Source: Xenococcaceae cyanobacterium MO_188.B32
GTDB lineage: Bacteria > Cyanobacteriota > Cyanobacteriia > Cyanobacteriales > Xenococcaceae
Direction of reading: 5' to 3'
NCBI GenBank assembly: GCA_030065635.1
Contig: JASJDJ010000011.1
Location: forward strand, 1-64,000
DNA: 64,000 nt
The notes below the pieces were generated by a model. That model was given only the letters and a program-made list of their open reading frames with translations, was not told where the DNA came from and did not search any database. This document shows, in pieces, positions 35,321 to 45,911 of the stretch. The position numbers and the translations under genes are program-made. How positions within the stretch are numbered: position 1 is the stretch's first letter; the number at the start of each line of letters is the position of its first letter.

Positions 35321-35716
35321 ATGCTAGGTTCACTGTTGACTATACTGGCTACAGCCTTAAGCCTTTTAGTCGTTGATATTATCTTTCCTGGAGTTGATTT
35401 AGCTAACTTTCCTGCTGCTTTAATTGCTGCGGTAGCTATCGGTATAGTGAATGCTGGAGTCAGACCCATTATCGCTTTACTATCTCTACCTCTCAATATT
35501 CTCAGTTTAGGAGCATTCTCTTTGGTAGTTAATGGTTTTTGTTTCTGGTTAGCATCTGTTTTCGTTCCGGGTTTTAGAGTAGCTGGCTTGTTATCGTTTT
35601 TACTAGCACCAGTACTTCTATCTTTTGTTAATACTTTCCTAAATAACTATTTAGGTGAAAGATATCCTAACTTAATGGGAGGACAAAATCCTAGTCTAAC
35701 TGACGGACAGCAGTAA
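35321..35716 (+). CDS. Phage holin family 4-like membrane protein
   Basis: 131 residues with four membrane segments (about 3-20, 28-48, 52-75, 85-108) and a short polar C-terminus. The GIVNAGVRPIIALLSLPLNI segment matches the 'mycobacterial four-TM phage holin, superfamily IV' family. Despite the name, chromosomal members without lysis genes are common and their function is unknown. There are no phage genes in the neighbourhood. A strong ribosome site (AGGAGA) supports the start. Confidence 0.82.
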   Translation: MLGSLLTILATALSLLVVDIIFPGVDLANFPAALIAAVAIGIVNAGVRPIIALLSLPLNILSLGAFSLVVNGFCFWLASVFVPGFRVAGLLSFLLAPVLLSFVNTFLNNYLGERYPNLMGGQNPSLTDGQQ

Positions 35717-36359
35717 AAAATGAGTTCGGAATTCGGATAAATTTTCGATAGTCGCTTACGCGAAAGAAATTCAGAGTTCGGAGTTATTGTTTTTTAACCA
35801 GTTATAGAAAAGCGGTCGCCTTTTTAGAGCCTAGTACATAGTTACTAATATGTCTGAGCGATCGCTAATTTTTTAGATAACAATTCTCAAATTCAGTAGA
35901 TCACAAACGTTTTTAGAAGATTTATGGAATGCGGTTTTCAGCCGATATCCCCTACGGCTAAAAACTAGGTGTATCAGCGAATGGGCGCGGTCTCGCTCAG
36001 CTCCGCAGCGAAGCTGAGCGCTTTAACAATTGGCGATCGCCAATTGAAGCGTCAACAACTCGAGCTCGGAAGCACGAAAACCGCATTATTTCGTGACTTT
36101 GTGCTCTACTGAAATTGATAAGGCGCAGACCATAATAAACCGAGAAAAACTGATAGGAAACCTGATAGGAAACAACGTAGTTACAAGCAGAGGTCTAATT
36201 ATGATCATTTTCTTAAAAAAATTGAGACCTTAGCTTCTCTCGGTAAAATTAAATAATTGATAGCAGTTAAAGCCAATAGGATTCAACTTCAACAGCCTTC
36301 GATAGCTCAAACTGAACCATCAGTTTATTTGTCTTTGCCAATATTTAGCTTATTAAAAA
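35717..36359. other. Long intergenic region upstream of gltB
   Basis: 643 bp. It begins with heptamer-like GTTCGGA/ATTCGGA stretches (35725-35785), then carries the MITE-like element A (35892-36113) and a 246-bp gltB leader. The leader has no strong ribosome site before the gltB ATG. A GTA-N8-TAA sequence about 120 bp before gltB is only a partial NtcA match. Confidence 0.5.
35892..36113. mobile_element. MITE-like element, copy A (222 bp)
   Basis: The ends are inverted repeats: TTCAGTAGATCACAAA (35892-35907) and TTTGTGCTCTACTGAA (36098-36113), 15 of 16 matching. Just inside, ATGCGGTTTTC is also inverted. The interior holds CGCTCAGCT/AGCTGAGCG (35994-36002 / 36012-36020) and the perfect palindrome CAATTGGCGATCGCCAATTG (36027-36046). 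There is no ORF. A second copy lies at 43351. No certain target duplication was seen. Confidence 0.7.
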
Positions 36360-39300
36360 ATGAATAATAATCAACTGCCACCCAAACAGGGTCTATACGA
36401 TCCTCGCTTCGAGCATGATGCCTGCGGTGTTGGATTTATCGTCCACATGAATGGCAAGAAATCCCACGAGCTTGTGGAACAGGCTTTGACGATTCTGGTC
36501 AACCTCGAACATCGCGGTGCTTGTGGTGCTGAGACAAATACAGGTGATGGGGCAGGTATTTTGATGCAAATACCTCATAAGTTCATGAAGAGGGTAGCTG
36601 CCCAGGAAAACATTACTCTACCAGAAGTAGGGCAGTATGGTGTTGGCATGATTTACTCTTCTCCAGAGCCTCTGCTCAGAGAGAAAGGAAGAAGGATATT
36701 TGAAACAATTGTCGCCGAAGAAGGACAGAAAGTTTTGGGTTGGCGTGACGTGCCTACCGATAACTCATCTTTGGGGAACACTGCTAAATCAAGCGAACCT
36801 TTTATGCAGAAAGTGTTTATCCAACGCGCGACCGATTTAGATGAAGCAGCCTTTGAACGGAAACTCTTCGTGATTCGCAAGCGGTCTCATCTAGAGATTC
36901 GCAGACAGTTGGGGGATTCGTTTTGGTATGAGTCCAGTGTCTCCTGTCGAACGATTGTGTATAAAGGGATGCTGATGCCGATGCAAGTAGGAGAATATTA
37001 TCCCGAACTCCACGATCCCGACTTAGAAAGTGCTTTAGCCTTGGTACATTCGCGCTTTAGCACTAACACCTTCCCCAGTTGGTCAAGATCTCACCCCTAT
37101 CGCTACATTGCCCACAATGGAGAAATAAATACCCTACGGGGCAACATTAACTGGATGCACGCTCGGCAATCGTTGTTTGAGTCGGAGCTATTTGGCGAAG
37201 ACATGAAAAAGGTGCAAAATTTAATTAATATCGATGGCAGTGATTCCAGTATTTTTGATAATACTTTAGAACTATTGGTCTTGGCAGGGCGATCGCTTCC
37301 CCACGCAGTGATGATGATGATTCCCGAACCCTGGGCTGCTCACGAATCCATGAGTGATGAGAAGAAAGCTTTTTATGAATATCATTCTTGTTTGATGGAA
37401 CCTTGGGATGGTCCAGCTTCCATCGCCTTTACTGATGGGACAATGGTAGGGGCAGTGTTGGATCGCAATGGGTTACGTCCTTCTCGCTACTACGTTACCA
37501 AAGATAACCTGGTAATTATGGCATCAGAAGCAGGAGTGCTACCAGTTGCACCAGAACAGGTAGCGTTGAAGGGGCGTTTAGAGCCTGGTAGGATGTTCCT
37601 GGTAAATATGCAAGAGGGACGCATTGTTGCTGACGAAGAGATTAAACAAGCAATTGTTACTCAACAGCCCTATCGCGAATGGTTGGAACGCTATCTGGTA
37701 GATTTGGCATCCTTACCCGAACTAAATTTATCCAATAATTCGTCACCTGTTTCTCAAGCTGAGTTACCCACAACTCTCCAAAAGCAGATGACTTTTGGTT
37801 ATACCTTTGAAGAACTGCGAATGTTAATAAAACCAATGGCTCTCAATGGAGTCGAGGCACTTGGTTCGATGGGATCGGATACACCCCTAGCAGTGCTTTC
37901 AGACCGTCCCAAACTACTTTACGATTATTTCCAGCAATTATTTGCTCAAGTAACCAATCCTCCCATCGATTCAATTAGGGAAGAAATTGTCACCTCACCA
38001 GTAACTACCATCGGTGCCGAACGCAACTTACTCGCTCCTCAACCCGAAAGTTGCCATCTGATTAAGTTAAAAACTCCTGTAATTACTAATACAGAACTAG
38101 CAAAGCTCAAGCATTTGGATGGGGAGGATTTTCAGTCCATTACCCTACCGATTCTATTTGACCCTAAAGAGGGTGTAAAGGGTTTAGAAGCAGCAATCGA
38201 GCGGATTTGTACTCAGGCGGCTCGAGCGATCGCGGAGGGGAAAAGTATTATTATCTTAAGCGATCGCGGTCTCGAGCGAAACCGCGTTCCGATTCCTGCT
38301 TTGCTGGCAGTATCAGGTTTACATCACCACCTAATTCGTCAAGGCACTCGTACCAGAGTGGGAATTGTTCTAGAATCGGGCGAACCGAGGGAAGTACATC
38401 ATTATGCTGTCTTGCTGGGCTATGGTTGCGGTGCGATTAATCCTTACCTCGCTTTTGCTACCCTTGAGGACATGATTGGTCAGGGAATATTGGTTGATGT
38501 GGATTATCAGACTGCTTGCAAGAACTACATCAAAGCAGTGACCAAGGGAACTATCAAGATTGCCTCCAAGATTGGTATTTCCACCCTACAAAGCTATCGG
38601 GGCGCACAAATTTTTGAAGCGATTGGACTAAACCACTCAGTAATTGACCGCTACTTCACTTGGACAGCCTCCAGGATCGAAGGGGCAGATCTAGAAGCGA
38701 TCGCCAAAGAAACTATTTTACGTCACAACCATGCTTTTCCTGACCGGGATGTGAACGGACATACCCTTGATGTTGGCGGTGAGTATCAATGGCGTAAAGA
38801 TGGGGAAGCACATTTGTTTAGTCCCCAAACCATTCATACCCTGCAACAAGCCGTCAGAACTGGGGATTATGAACTTTACAAACAATATGCCAAACTGGTC
38901 AACGAGCAAAATAAGCAACGCTTTACCCTCAGAGGACTGCTGGAATATAAAGACCGCGAACCGATTCCTATCGAAGAAGTAGAACCAGTTGAAGCGATTA
39001 TGAAGCGGTTTAAGACAGGGGCAATGAGTTACGGCTCAATTTCTAAAGAAGCACATGAGTCCCTGGCGATCGCTATGAATCGCATTGGCGGGAAATCCAA
39101 TACAGGAGAAGGAGGGGAAGACCCAGAACGCTACACCTGGACGAACGAACAGGGTGACTCGAAAAACAGTGCAATCAAACAAGTTGCTTCAGGTCGTTTT
39201 GGCGTTACCAGTTTGTATTTATCCCAAGCCAAAGAAATCCAGATCAAAATGGCACAAGGGGCAAAACCAGGGGAAGGGGGGCAACTTCCTGGTCGGAAAG

Positions 39301-40961
39301 TGTATCCCTGGATTGCCAAAGTGCGCCATTCTACCCCAGGAGTAGGTTTAATTTCCCCCCCACCCCACCACGATATTTACTCCATTGAAGATTTAGCCGA
39401 GTTGATCCATGACTTGAAAAATGCCAATCGGAAGGCTCGCATTGGCGTAAAATTGGTATCGGCAGTGGGGGTAGGAACGATCGCTGCTGGGGTAGCTAAA
39501 GCCCACGCAGATGTCGTGTTGATCTCTGGTTTTGACGGTGGGACGGGAGCATCTCCCCAAACCTCAATTAAACACGCAGGACTACCTTGGGAACTGGGAA
39601 TAGCAGAAACCCACCAAACCTTGGTCTTAAATAACCTCCGCAGCCGCATTGCCGTAGAAACCGACGGTCAAATGAAAACTGGTCGGGATGTGGCGATCGC
39701 TACTTTACTGGGTGCTGAGGAATTTGGTTTTTCTACTGCCCCCTTAGTTACTCTCGGCTGTATCATGATGCGCGTCTGCCACATGAACACCTGTCCTGCA
39801 GGAATCGCTACTCAAAACCCATTGCTACGTAAAAACTTCATCGGCGATCCCGAATATACAGTCAACTTTATGAAGTTTATTGCCCAAGAAGTCCGCGAAA
39901 TTATGGCAAGTTTGGGCTTCCGTACCCTCAATGAAATGGTAGGGCGTACCGATGTCTTAGAAGCGAAAAAAGCTGTGGATCATTGGAAGGCTAAAGGCAT
40001 CGATCTCTCAAAAATCCTTTACCAGCCCGAAGTTGTGCCAGAAGTAGGTCGCTATTGCCAGATTCCCCAGGATCATGGCTTGGATAAATCTTTAGATATG
40101 ACTGTGTTACTCGATCTCTGTAAACCAGCGATCGATAAAGGAGAAAAGGTCAAAGCTACCCTGCCAATTAAAAATACTAATCGGGTAGTTGGTACGATTT
40201 TGGGCAATGAAATCACCAAACGTCACTGGGAAGGTTTACCAGAAGATACGGTACATCTCCATTTCCAAGGCAGTGCCGGACAAAGTTTTGGAGCATTTGT
40301 ACCAAAGGGCGTAACTTTAGAATTAGAAGGTGATGCCAACGATTATCTAGGCAAAGGTTTGAGTGGTGGCAAAATAATTGTTTATCCTCCTCACGGTTCT
40401 ACCTTTGTGCCAGAGGAAAATATTGTTATCGGCAATGTCGCCTTTTATGGGGCAACTAGTGGCGAAGCTTATATCTATGGTGTAGCTGGAGAACGATTCT
40501 GCGTTCGTAACTCTGGTGTTAATGCTGTAGTTGAAGCAGTCGGCGATCATGGTTGCGAATATATGACTGGTGGCAAAGTTGTGATTCTAGGGTCAACTGG
40601 ACGGAACTTTGCTGCGGGCATGAGTGGAGGGGTTGCTTACATTCTCGATGAAAAAGGTGACTTTGCGACCCGTTGTAACACTCAAATGGCAGACATTGAA
40701 CCCCTTGATGAAGAAGACCGCGAAACTATCTACCAGATGATTCAAAAACACGCCGATTATACCCAAAGTCAGAAAGCAGCTAAAGTGCTAGCCAACTGGC
40801 AAGAGATGGCAGCAAAATTTGTCAAAGTCATGCCTAGAGACTATAAACGTGTATTGCAAGCCATTCAAAAAGCGATCGCTGAAGGGTTAAGTGGTGACGA
40901 TGCCTTAAGTGCTGCCTTTGAAGCCAATGCGCGGGATGCTGCTCGTATTAGTGGTAGCTAG
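36360..40961 (+). CDS. gltB: Glutamate synthase large subunit
   Basis: 1533 residues, full length. The class II amidotransferase domain begins after a 21-residue propeptide with Cys22 ([12 protein letters not shown]); a central domain follows (about 470-770), then the FMN domain (about 830-1200) with [13 protein letters not shown] and the 3Fe-4S cluster cysteines in [15 protein letters not shown], and the C-terminal beta-helix (about 1250-1490). It converts glutamine and 2-oxoglutarate to two glutamates. Adjacent gltD argues for the NAD(P)H-dependent enzyme rather than ferredoxin-GOGAT. The ATG lacks a strong ribosome site; a MITE-like element lies 246 bp upstream. Confidence 0.95.
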   Translation: MNNNQLPPKQGLYDPRFEHDACGVGFIVHMNGKKSHELVEQALTILVNLEHRGACGAETNTGDGAGILMQIPHKFMKRVAAQENITLPEVGQYGVGMIYSSPEPLLREKGRRIFETIVAEEGQKVLGWRDVPTDNSSLGNTAKSSEPFMQKVFIQRATDLDEAAFERKLFVIRKRSHLEIRRQLGDSFWYESSVSCRTIVYKGMLMPMQVGEYYPELHDPDLESALALVHSRFSTNTFPSWSRSHPYRYIAHNGEINTLRGNINWMHARQSLFESELFGEDMKKVQNLINIDGSDSSIFDNTLELLVLAGRSLPHAVMMMIPEPWAAHESMSDEKKAFYEYHSCLMEPWDGPASIAFTDGTMVGAVLDRNGLRPSRYYVTKDNLVIMASEAGVLPVAPEQVALKGRLEPGRMFLVNMQEGRIVADEEIKQAIVTQQPYREWLERYLVDLASLPELNLSNNSSPVSQAELPTTLQKQMTFGYTFEELRMLIKPMALNGVEALGSMGSDTPLAVLSDRPKLLYDYFQQLFAQVTNPPIDSIREEIVTSPVTTIGAERNLLAPQPESCHLIKLKTPVITNTELAKLKHLDGEDFQSITLPILFDPKEGVKGLEAAIERICTQAARAIAEGKSIIILSDRGLERNRVPIPALLAVSGLHHHLIRQGTRTRVGIVLESGEPREVHHYAVLLGYGCGAINPYLAFATLEDMIGQGILVDVDYQTACKNYIKAVTKGTIKIASKIGISTLQSYRGAQIFEAIGLNHSVIDRYFTWTASRIEGADLEAIAKETILRHNHAFPDRDVNGHTLDVGGEYQWRKDGEAHLFSPQTIHTLQQAVRTGDYELYKQYAKLVNEQNKQRFTLRGLLEYKDREPIPIEEVEPVEAIMKRFKTGAMSYGSISKEAHESLAIAMNRIGGKSNTGEGGEDPERYTWTNEQGDSKNSAIKQVASGRFGVTSLYLSQAKEIQIKMAQGAKPGEGGQLPGRKVYPWIAKVRHSTPGVGLISPPPHHDIYSIEDLAELIHDLKNANRKARIGVKLVSAVGVGTIAAGVAKAHADVVLISGFDGGTGASPQTSIKHAGLPWELGIAETHQTLVLNNLRSRIAVETDGQMKTGRDVAIATLLGAEEFGFSTAPLVTLGCIMMRVCHMNTCPAGIATQNPLLRKNFIGDPEYTVNFMKFIAQEVREIMASLGFRTLNEMVGRTDVLEAKKAVDHWKAKGIDLSKILYQPEVVPEVGRYCQIPQDHGLDKSLDMTVLLDLCKPAIDKGEKVKATLPIKNTNRVVGTILGNEITKRHWEGLPEDTVHLHFQGSAGQSFGAFVPKGVTLELEGDANDYLGKGLSGGKIIVYPPHGSTFVPEENIVIGNVAFYGATSGEAYIYGVAGERFCVRNSGVNAVVEAVGDHGCEYMTGGKVVILGSTGRNFAAGMSGGVAYILDEKGDFATRCNTQMADIEPLDEEDRETIYQMIQKHADYTQSQKAAKVLANWQEMAAKFVKVMPRDYKRVLQAIQKAIAEGLSGDDALSAAFEANARDAARISGS

Positions 40962-41062
40962 TTTTAGTTAACAGTTAATTAGATGGCTACTTGCTTATTG
41001 CCCTAATATGCTTCTCAATCATAGTTGACTGATACAGCTAATTTGAGGCAATAAAAAATATC

Positions 41063-41089
41063 CACAGATGAACACAGATGAACACTGAT
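41063..41089. repeat. Decamer direct repeat between gltB and gltD
   Basis: CACAGATGAA occurs twice in tandem, followed by a third partial copy (CACTGAT). Short repeats of this kind are common in bacterial intergenic DNA. Only two and a half units are present, without spacers, so it is not a CRISPR. Confidence 0.55.
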
Positions 41090-41168
41090 ATCTATTTGTT
41101 GGCTATAGGCTTAATACGACGTTAATTTCTTTGACCTCATCCTTCATCATTTTGTAAGAGAAACAACT

Positions 41169-42647
41169 ATGGGAAAACCAACAGGCTTTATCGAATATTT
41201 ACGAGAAGAACCCTCTGAATTATCAGCTCTAGAACGAATCCGTAATTGGGATGAATTTCATCTGCCCATGCCAGAGGAAAAACTGCGTACTCAGGCTGCT
41301 AGATGTATGGACTGCGGTACACCTTTTTGTCATACTGGCATTACCATTAGTGGTATGGCAAGTGGTTGCCCGATTAATAACCTAATTCCCGAGTGGAACG
41401 ATTTGATTTATCGCGGACTTTGGCGCGAAGCCCTCGAGCGCTTGCATAAAACCAATAATTTCCCAGAGTTTACCGGTCGTGTTTGTCCTGCACCCTGCGA
41501 AGGTTCTTGTGTACTGGGAATTCACAATCCTCCAGTAACAATTAAAAATATTGAATATTCAATTATTGAAAAAGGTTGGGATGAAGGATGGATTAACCCC
41601 GAACCACCGCAAAAACGAACTGGCAAGAAAGTTGCTGTGGTTGGTTCTGGCCCTGCGGGACTGTGTGCTGCTACCCAACTCAATAAAGCAGGTCATTGGG
41701 TGACAGTGTTTGAACGGGCGGATCGTCCAGGGGGACTGTTGATGTATGGCATTCCCAACATGAAACTGGATAAGCAAGAAATTGTCATGCGTCGCATCCA
41801 ACTGTTAGAAGCAGAAGGCATAAAATTTATTTGCAATACTGAAATTGGTAAAGATTTACCCGCCGAGCAATTAGTAAAAGAGTATGATTCCGTAATCCTC
41901 TGTACTGGTGCAACCAAACCAAGAGATTTAAATGTCGAAGGTCGTTCGCTCAAAGGGATTCACTTTGCCATGGAATTCCTTACTGCCAATACTCAAGCAC
42001 TTCTCGATCGCCGTGAAACTAGTATCTCTGCGAAAGATAAAGATGTGGTAATTATTGGTGGTGGTGACACGGGCACTGACTGCGTTGGTACATCAGTTCG
42101 CCACGGTTGTCGAAGTTTAGTACAGCTGGAAATTATGCCCCAGCCTCCTAAAGAGCGCGCCCCCAATAATCCCTGGCCAGAGTGGCCCAAAATTTACCGT
42201 CTCGATTACGGACAAGAAGAAGCTGCTGCCCAATTTGGTAGCGATCCCAGAGGTTATCTCACTACGGCTACCAAGTTTGAAGGAGACGAACAGGGACAAG
42301 TAAAAGCTGTTCATACCGTCCAGATAAAATGGGAAAGAGATGCCAATGGTCGCTTTATTCCCCAACATATTCCTGGTACAGAACGAGTTATCCCTGCCCA
42401 ATTAGTTTTATTAGCCATGGGTTTCCTCGGTCCCGAACAACCCCTCCTGGAAGCTTTAGGACTCGAAAAAGATGGCCGTAGCAATATCAAAGCCGAATAT
42501 AACAAATACACTACTAGCATTCCTGGTGTTTTCGCAGCAGGAGATTGTCGTCGCGGACAAAGCTTGGTGGTTTGGGCATTTAACGAGGGTCGGGGTGCAG
42601 CTCGCGAATGCGACCGCTATTTGATGGGAAGTACTGACTTGCCTTAG
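41169..42647 (+). CDS. gltD: Glutamate synthase small subunit
   Basis: 492 residues. The N-terminal iron-sulfur domain carries [10 protein letters not shown] and later [10 protein letters not shown] (about 42-115), followed by two nucleotide-binding folds: FAD site [14 protein letters not shown] (about 155-170) and NAD(P)H site [13 protein letters not shown] (about 290-303). It supplies electrons from NAD(P)H to the large subunit. Located 207 bp after gltB in the same direction, so the pair may be an operon or have a second promoter. A strong bidirectional terminator separates it from the convergent apcF. Confidence 0.95.
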   Translation: MGKPTGFIEYLREEPSELSALERIRNWDEFHLPMPEEKLRTQAARCMDCGTPFCHTGITISGMASGCPINNLIPEWNDLIYRGLWREALERLHKTNNFPEFTGRVCPAPCEGSCVLGIHNPPVTIKNIEYSIIEKGWDEGWINPEPPQKRTGKKVAVVGSGPAGLCAATQLNKAGHWVTVFERADRPGGLLMYGIPNMKLDKQEIVMRRIQLLEAEGIKFICNTEIGKDLPAEQLVKEYDSVILCTGATKPRDLNVEGRSLKGIHFAMEFLTANTQALLDRRETSISAKDKDVVIIGGGDTGTDCVGTSVRHGCRSLVQLEIMPQPPKERAPNNPWPEWPKIYRLDYGQEEAAAQFGSDPRGYLTTATKFEGDEQGQVKAVHTVQIKWERDANGRFIPQHIPGTERVIPAQLVLLAMGFLGPEQPLLEALGLEKDGRSNIKAEYNKYTTSIPGVFAAGDCRRGQSLVVWAFNEGRGAARECDRYLMGSTDLP

Positions 42648-42672
42648 AATCAGACAATGAGCCGATGAAATA

Positions 42673-42713
42673 ACAATCCCACCCTGTTAGCGATCGCGGA
42701 AGGGTGAGATTGT
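42673..42713. terminator. Bidirectional terminator gltD/apcF
   Basis: ACAATCCCACCCT (42673-42685) and AGGGTGAGATTGT (42701-42713) pair at 12 of 13 positions around a loop containing GCGATCGC. The hairpin lies between the stops of two convergent genes. Confidence 0.7.
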
Positions 42714-42730
42714 CAATTATTTAACAATTA

Positions 42731-43240
42731 TTAAACAGAAACTTCGCTCAAATTACGAGTCATATGTTCAAAAGGTTCATCGATAAAAGAAGTATCAGTA
42801 ACTCCCGTGTCTGATGCCATTTCTTTAACTATGTCTTTCATAATTTGGATACCCACAACAGTAGGACCAATAGGTACTCCTAAAGAGTTGTAAGTTTCTC
42901 GTAGACCTTGTAGAACTCTTTCATTAAGAACATTCATATCTCCAGCAACCAAAGCATAGCTGGCATAGCGAAGATAGTAGTCTAAATCTCGTAAACAAGC
43001 AGAATAGCGACGAGTGGTATAAGCGTTACCACTGGGACGAAGCAATTCTGGTACTTGTTCAAACAATTGAGAACTAGCTTGTTTAACAATAGATGCAGCA
43101 TTAGCACTAATCATAGTAGCAACCGCTACTCTTGCTGTACCAGATTCAAAGTAAGCTTTTAAACTATCAATTGCATTTCGGTCTAGATAACGACCAGAAA
43201 TATCATAATTTTTAATTAAATTGGTAACCGCGTCTCGCAT
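42731..43240 (-). CDS. apcF: Allophycocyanin beta-18 subunit ApcF
   Basis: 169 residues. The start MRDAVTNLIKNYDISGRYLD and the tail DTSFIDEPFEHM are ApcF features and separate it from ApcB (about 161 residues). The bilin-binding Cys sits in the ACLRDLDYYLRYASYAL segment (about residue 81-85), which also contains the conserved Tyr/Arg contacts; TTRRYS precedes it. ApcF is a minor beta subunit at the terminal-emitter end of the phycobilisome core, pairing with ApcE and helping energy transfer to photosystem II. It is a single gene, as usual, on the minus strand facing gltD. Confidence 0.94.
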   Translation of the reverse strand: MRDAVTNLIKNYDISGRYLDRNAIDSLKAYFESGTARVAVATMISANAASIVKQASSQLFEQVPELLRPSGNAYTTRRYSACLRDLDYYLRYASYALVAGDMNVLNERVLQGLRETYNSLGVPIGPTVVGIQIMKDIVKEMASDTGVTDTSFIDEPFEHMTRNLSEVSV

Positions 43241-43350
43241 TAAATATTTCTCCCAAACAGCAGTTTTGTAGTTGGCTGATAATTAGCCTCATTTTAAGCT
43301 CTATCTATTTTATAATCCCATAAACCGCGACGAGGATAACCATTTTCAAA

Positions 43351-43503
43351 GTCAGTAGAGCACAAACTTTTCTAGAAGGTTTATGGAATGAGGTAAAGAG
43401 CCGATATCCCCTATGTCTAGAAACTAGAGTGTATCAGCTAATGGGCGCGGTCTCGCGAAGCTCCGCAGCGAAGCCGATCGCTTTGACAATTGGCGCTCGC
43501 CTT
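43351..43503. mobile_element. MITE-like element, copy B (partial)
   Basis: GTCAGTAGAGCACAAA (43351-43366) matches the left inverted repeat of copy A. The following bases (TTTATGGAATG, GCCGATATCCCCTA, GTATCAGC, AATGGGCGCGGTCTCGC, CTCCGCAGCGAAGC, ACAATTGGCG) match copy A in order. The right terminal repeat of copy A is not found, so this copy is decayed or truncated on that side. Confidence 0.65.
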
Positions 43504-43570
43504 ACACAAAATCAACACCCTACTCCCAAGCCTTTTCTCCCTAAAAAGAGAAGCCTGAATCCAGAGAAAT

Positions 43571-43605
43571 GTTTAATGTTTAATGTTTAATGTTTAATGT
43601 TCAAT
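43571..43605. repeat. Heptamer tandem repeat (GTTTAAT)x4-5
   Basis: Four exact GTTTAAT units and a fifth, GTTCAAT, in direct succession. A further example of the seven-base repeat class. Confidence 0.75.
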
Positions 43606-43681
43606 GAAGGGTCAATGCGAAACTCCTAGATTATTATTTAAGTTAATTAAAAATTAAAACTGCCCCTCAAATAACTGATAT

Positions 43682-45538
43682 TTATTCTCGGCTTATCCAC
43701 TGATATATTTTGCGTAGTCTCGCCTCTATTTCTGGTGGCTTAGAAGTAAAAATAATGTAAAAACAATTCTTGCCTGCCGATTTTTCTGTCACTTTGGCAT
43801 AAATGTCGTCACTTACTGGTTTGGAACTAGTAGGCAAGATAATATTTAGTTTTATATTACTATTAGACTCGGCTTTACCATTATTTTCTACGGGATTAAT
43901 TTTTACTTTAGCTCCTTTTGCAGAAAGTTCTATCAAACTACCTTTAAAAATAGTGTCGCTCACATTTTTTCCTTCCAAAATTGTATATTGAATGGGAAGT
44001 TCTACTGCAAGTGGGAAAAATTGTTCTTGTTCTTTAGGCAAAAACAGATTGTAAAAACCGCCAATTCCCCAAACATCATAAATCCGGATCGGTTTTTCTA
44101 TACCTTTGACAGTTACTTGTTTTTGTCCCGCAATTTTGACAATAGATTCTACTTCTTTTAAAGTCGTTTCAGAAATCAGAATTTGACCACCTGTAGTGCA
44201 CGATTCGATTCGATAAGTAAGATTGACTTGGTTACCTACAATACCGTACTTAGTGCGTTTTTCCGAGCCAATATTACCGACGACCGCCTCGCCAGTGTTG
44301 ATCCCAATCCCCATTTCCAATGCAGGTAAGCCCATTTGTTTCATATGTTCGTTAACCGCACCCATTTTTAACTGCATGGCACAAGCACAAGCCACTGCTC
44401 TAATCGCATCATCTTCTCTAGCAACAGGCGCACCAAATAAAACCAAAATACCATCGCCCATAAACTCATCTATAGTTCCTTGATACTCGGTAATTACATC
44501 TGCCATGTATTCCAGGTAGATGTTGAGTATATCGATTACTTCTTCAGGAGGCATCCGTTCTGAAATAGCAGTAAAGCCTCTAAGATCGGAAGTAAGAATC
44601 GTAATTTTACGTCTTTCGCCACCAAGTTTGAGTTTTTCCTCAGCAGCAGCTTTCAGTAAGACCGTGACAATTTCATTACTGATATAACGCCCAAAAACTT
44701 GGCGAATTAAACCATTTTTTTGTTCTAAGTCGACATTGGCATCTGCTAACTCTGCCGTGCGCAACCTAACTTCTCCTTCTAACTGTTTTGTCGATTGACG
44801 TAATCTCCCGAAAACTAAACTTATACCGAACAAAGATAGTATGGATAATCCTCCTAATTTTAGGGACAAGTCCGCTATGTTGTGCTGGTTTTGTTCCATG
44901 AAGGTATCTAGAGGCTGAATGAGTTCCATAATGCCTCGTATATCTCCAATTCTCCAATCTGTCTTGGGACTTTGGGGATGGGTGTTGTGACAAGAGACAC
45001 AGCTTGCTTTCATCACAAGCGGCATTCCATAGCGCATGGAAAGACGATTTTTGTAGTTTTCAATACGATAGTACGAACTAACCGCATGGTTTTTGAAATA
45101 ATCGAGCGCATCTCGTTCGAATTTGTCTTGGGGTCCTCCCGTACCATCCTCTAGGCGATTGGGAAAGGGATAGTCGCTATAAACTCGAAAACGAAAGTTA
45201 CCTTTCCGTTCGCTAATTCTTTCTCCTAAAACAATTGAATAAGTAGAAGGTGGGGGGATTGCTCCTTCTATTGTGGGATAGTTTTCACTGACTGGAACTT
45301 CATGTGTGATGCGCCCGACCACATCATCGCTGTAGAGTTGTACTGCCTCGCCAAGAGCTTTAATACACCACTCGGCATTTTTACTTGCTTGTAATTCCAC
45401 TAAATCAAAGGAAAGATTGTTAACAGCTATCCAAGCGAGCGCACCTCCTGCACACGTAAGAACTACCAATACTAGAATAATCTGCTTGAGTAAAAAACTA
45501 ACCAATCGATGCCAAATTCTCGATATTAACTGTTGCAT
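43682..45538 (-). CDS. Haem-motif sensor adenylate/guanylate cyclase with C-terminal PilZ-like domain
   Basis: 618 residues. A membrane segment (about 15-38), an extracytoplasmic DUF3365-type sensor (about 45-215) with CVSCH (Cys180, Cys183, His184), a haem c motif, a second membrane segment (about 226-244), a short coiled linker and a class III cyclase domain (about 305-490). The metal Asp residues are Asp318 (TSDLRGF) and Asp362 (EFMGDG); Lys430 (RTKYGIVG) and the VNLTYR Asn/Arg are in place. The tail (about 515-615) resembles PilZ, but the RxxxR is absent and D/NxSxxG reads ELSAKG. Likely a redox- or gas-sensing cAMP producer; c-di-GMP binding is doubtful. Confidence 0.87.
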   Translation of the reverse strand: MQQLISRIWHRLVSFLLKQIILVLVVLTCAGGALAWIAVNNLSFDLVELQASKNAEWCIKALGEAVQLYSDDVVGRITHEVPVSENYPTIEGAIPPPSTYSIVLGERISERKGNFRFRVYSDYPFPNRLEDGTGGPQDKFERDALDYFKNHAVSSYYRIENYKNRLSMRYGMPLVMKASCVSCHNTHPQSPKTDWRIGDIRGIMELIQPLDTFMEQNQHNIADLSLKLGGLSILSLFGISLVFGRLRQSTKQLEGEVRLRTAELADANVDLEQKNGLIRQVFGRYISNEIVTVLLKAAAEEKLKLGGERRKITILTSDLRGFTAISERMPPEEVIDILNIYLEYMADVITEYQGTIDEFMGDGILVLFGAPVAREDDAIRAVACACAMQLKMGAVNEHMKQMGLPALEMGIGINTGEAVVGNIGSEKRTKYGIVGNQVNLTYRIESCTTGGQILISETTLKEVESIVKIAGQKQVTVKGIEKPIRIYDVWGIGGFYNLFLPKEQEQFFPLAVELPIQYTILEGKNVSDTIFKGSLIELSAKGAKVKINPVENNGKAESNSNIKLNIILPTSSKPVSDDIYAKVTEKSAGKNCFYIIFTSKPPEIEARLRKIYQWISRE

Positions 45539-45911
45539 ATTATACTTCAGGAACGTTCTCCCACACTCATTGCTATGGTAATAGAGATAAGAAACTTCCT
45601 ACTCGCAATGCTAATAAGTTGGTCTTTTTACATAGTAATACCAACTTGCGTTCAAAGACGTAACTTTGAATTCAGTTTTCCAATCTAGAGGAGCCACAAC
45701 TGATGATTTTGGTAAACTCATGTAAAAACCGCTATGAACTCAATCCGTGAGCTAGGAAAATTTTGTTAATTTTATTACATTTTTGTAATGTTTACAGATT
45801 TGTAGCTGATTCAGACATGGTAATTCTGTAACAGAGAAAACAAAATATTGACACCCCAATTCTCTAGGATGATTCGAGGCTAAAAAAAATTAATCATTAA
45901 AGGAGCTACTT
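45539..45911. promoter_or_regulatory. Divergent promoter region cyclase / glnA
   Basis: 373 bp. It contains the palindrome TTACATTTTTGTAA (45775-45788) and, overlapping it, GTTAATTTTATTAC (45765-45778), which is one base from the NtcA consensus GTA-N8-TAC. A good ribosome site (AAGGAGC) lies before the glnA ATG. A perfect NtcA box was not found, although glnA is normally NtcA-activated. Confidence 0.45.

Larger units (their letters stand above)
43241..43681. other. Intergenic region with MITE copy B and heptamers
   Basis: 441 bp. The first 100 bp form the apcF leader. It is followed by the second MITE-like copy, a GC-richer stretch and a tract of GTTTAAT heptamers before the stop of the cyclase gene. 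No ORF was seen. Confidence 0.5.

Noticed and set aside
35321-35716. Holin-like gene as sign of a prophage
   Set aside because: No endolysin, structural or integrase genes are near; chromosomal members of this family are common.
41063-41089. Possible CRISPR or iteron array (CACAGATGAA repeats)
   Set aside because: Only two and a half directly adjacent 10-bp units with no spacers and no cas or rep genes nearby.
45712-45725. GTAAACTCATGTAA as glnA NtcA box
   Set aside because: The last base deviates (TAA, not TAC), and no -10 element is at the right distance.
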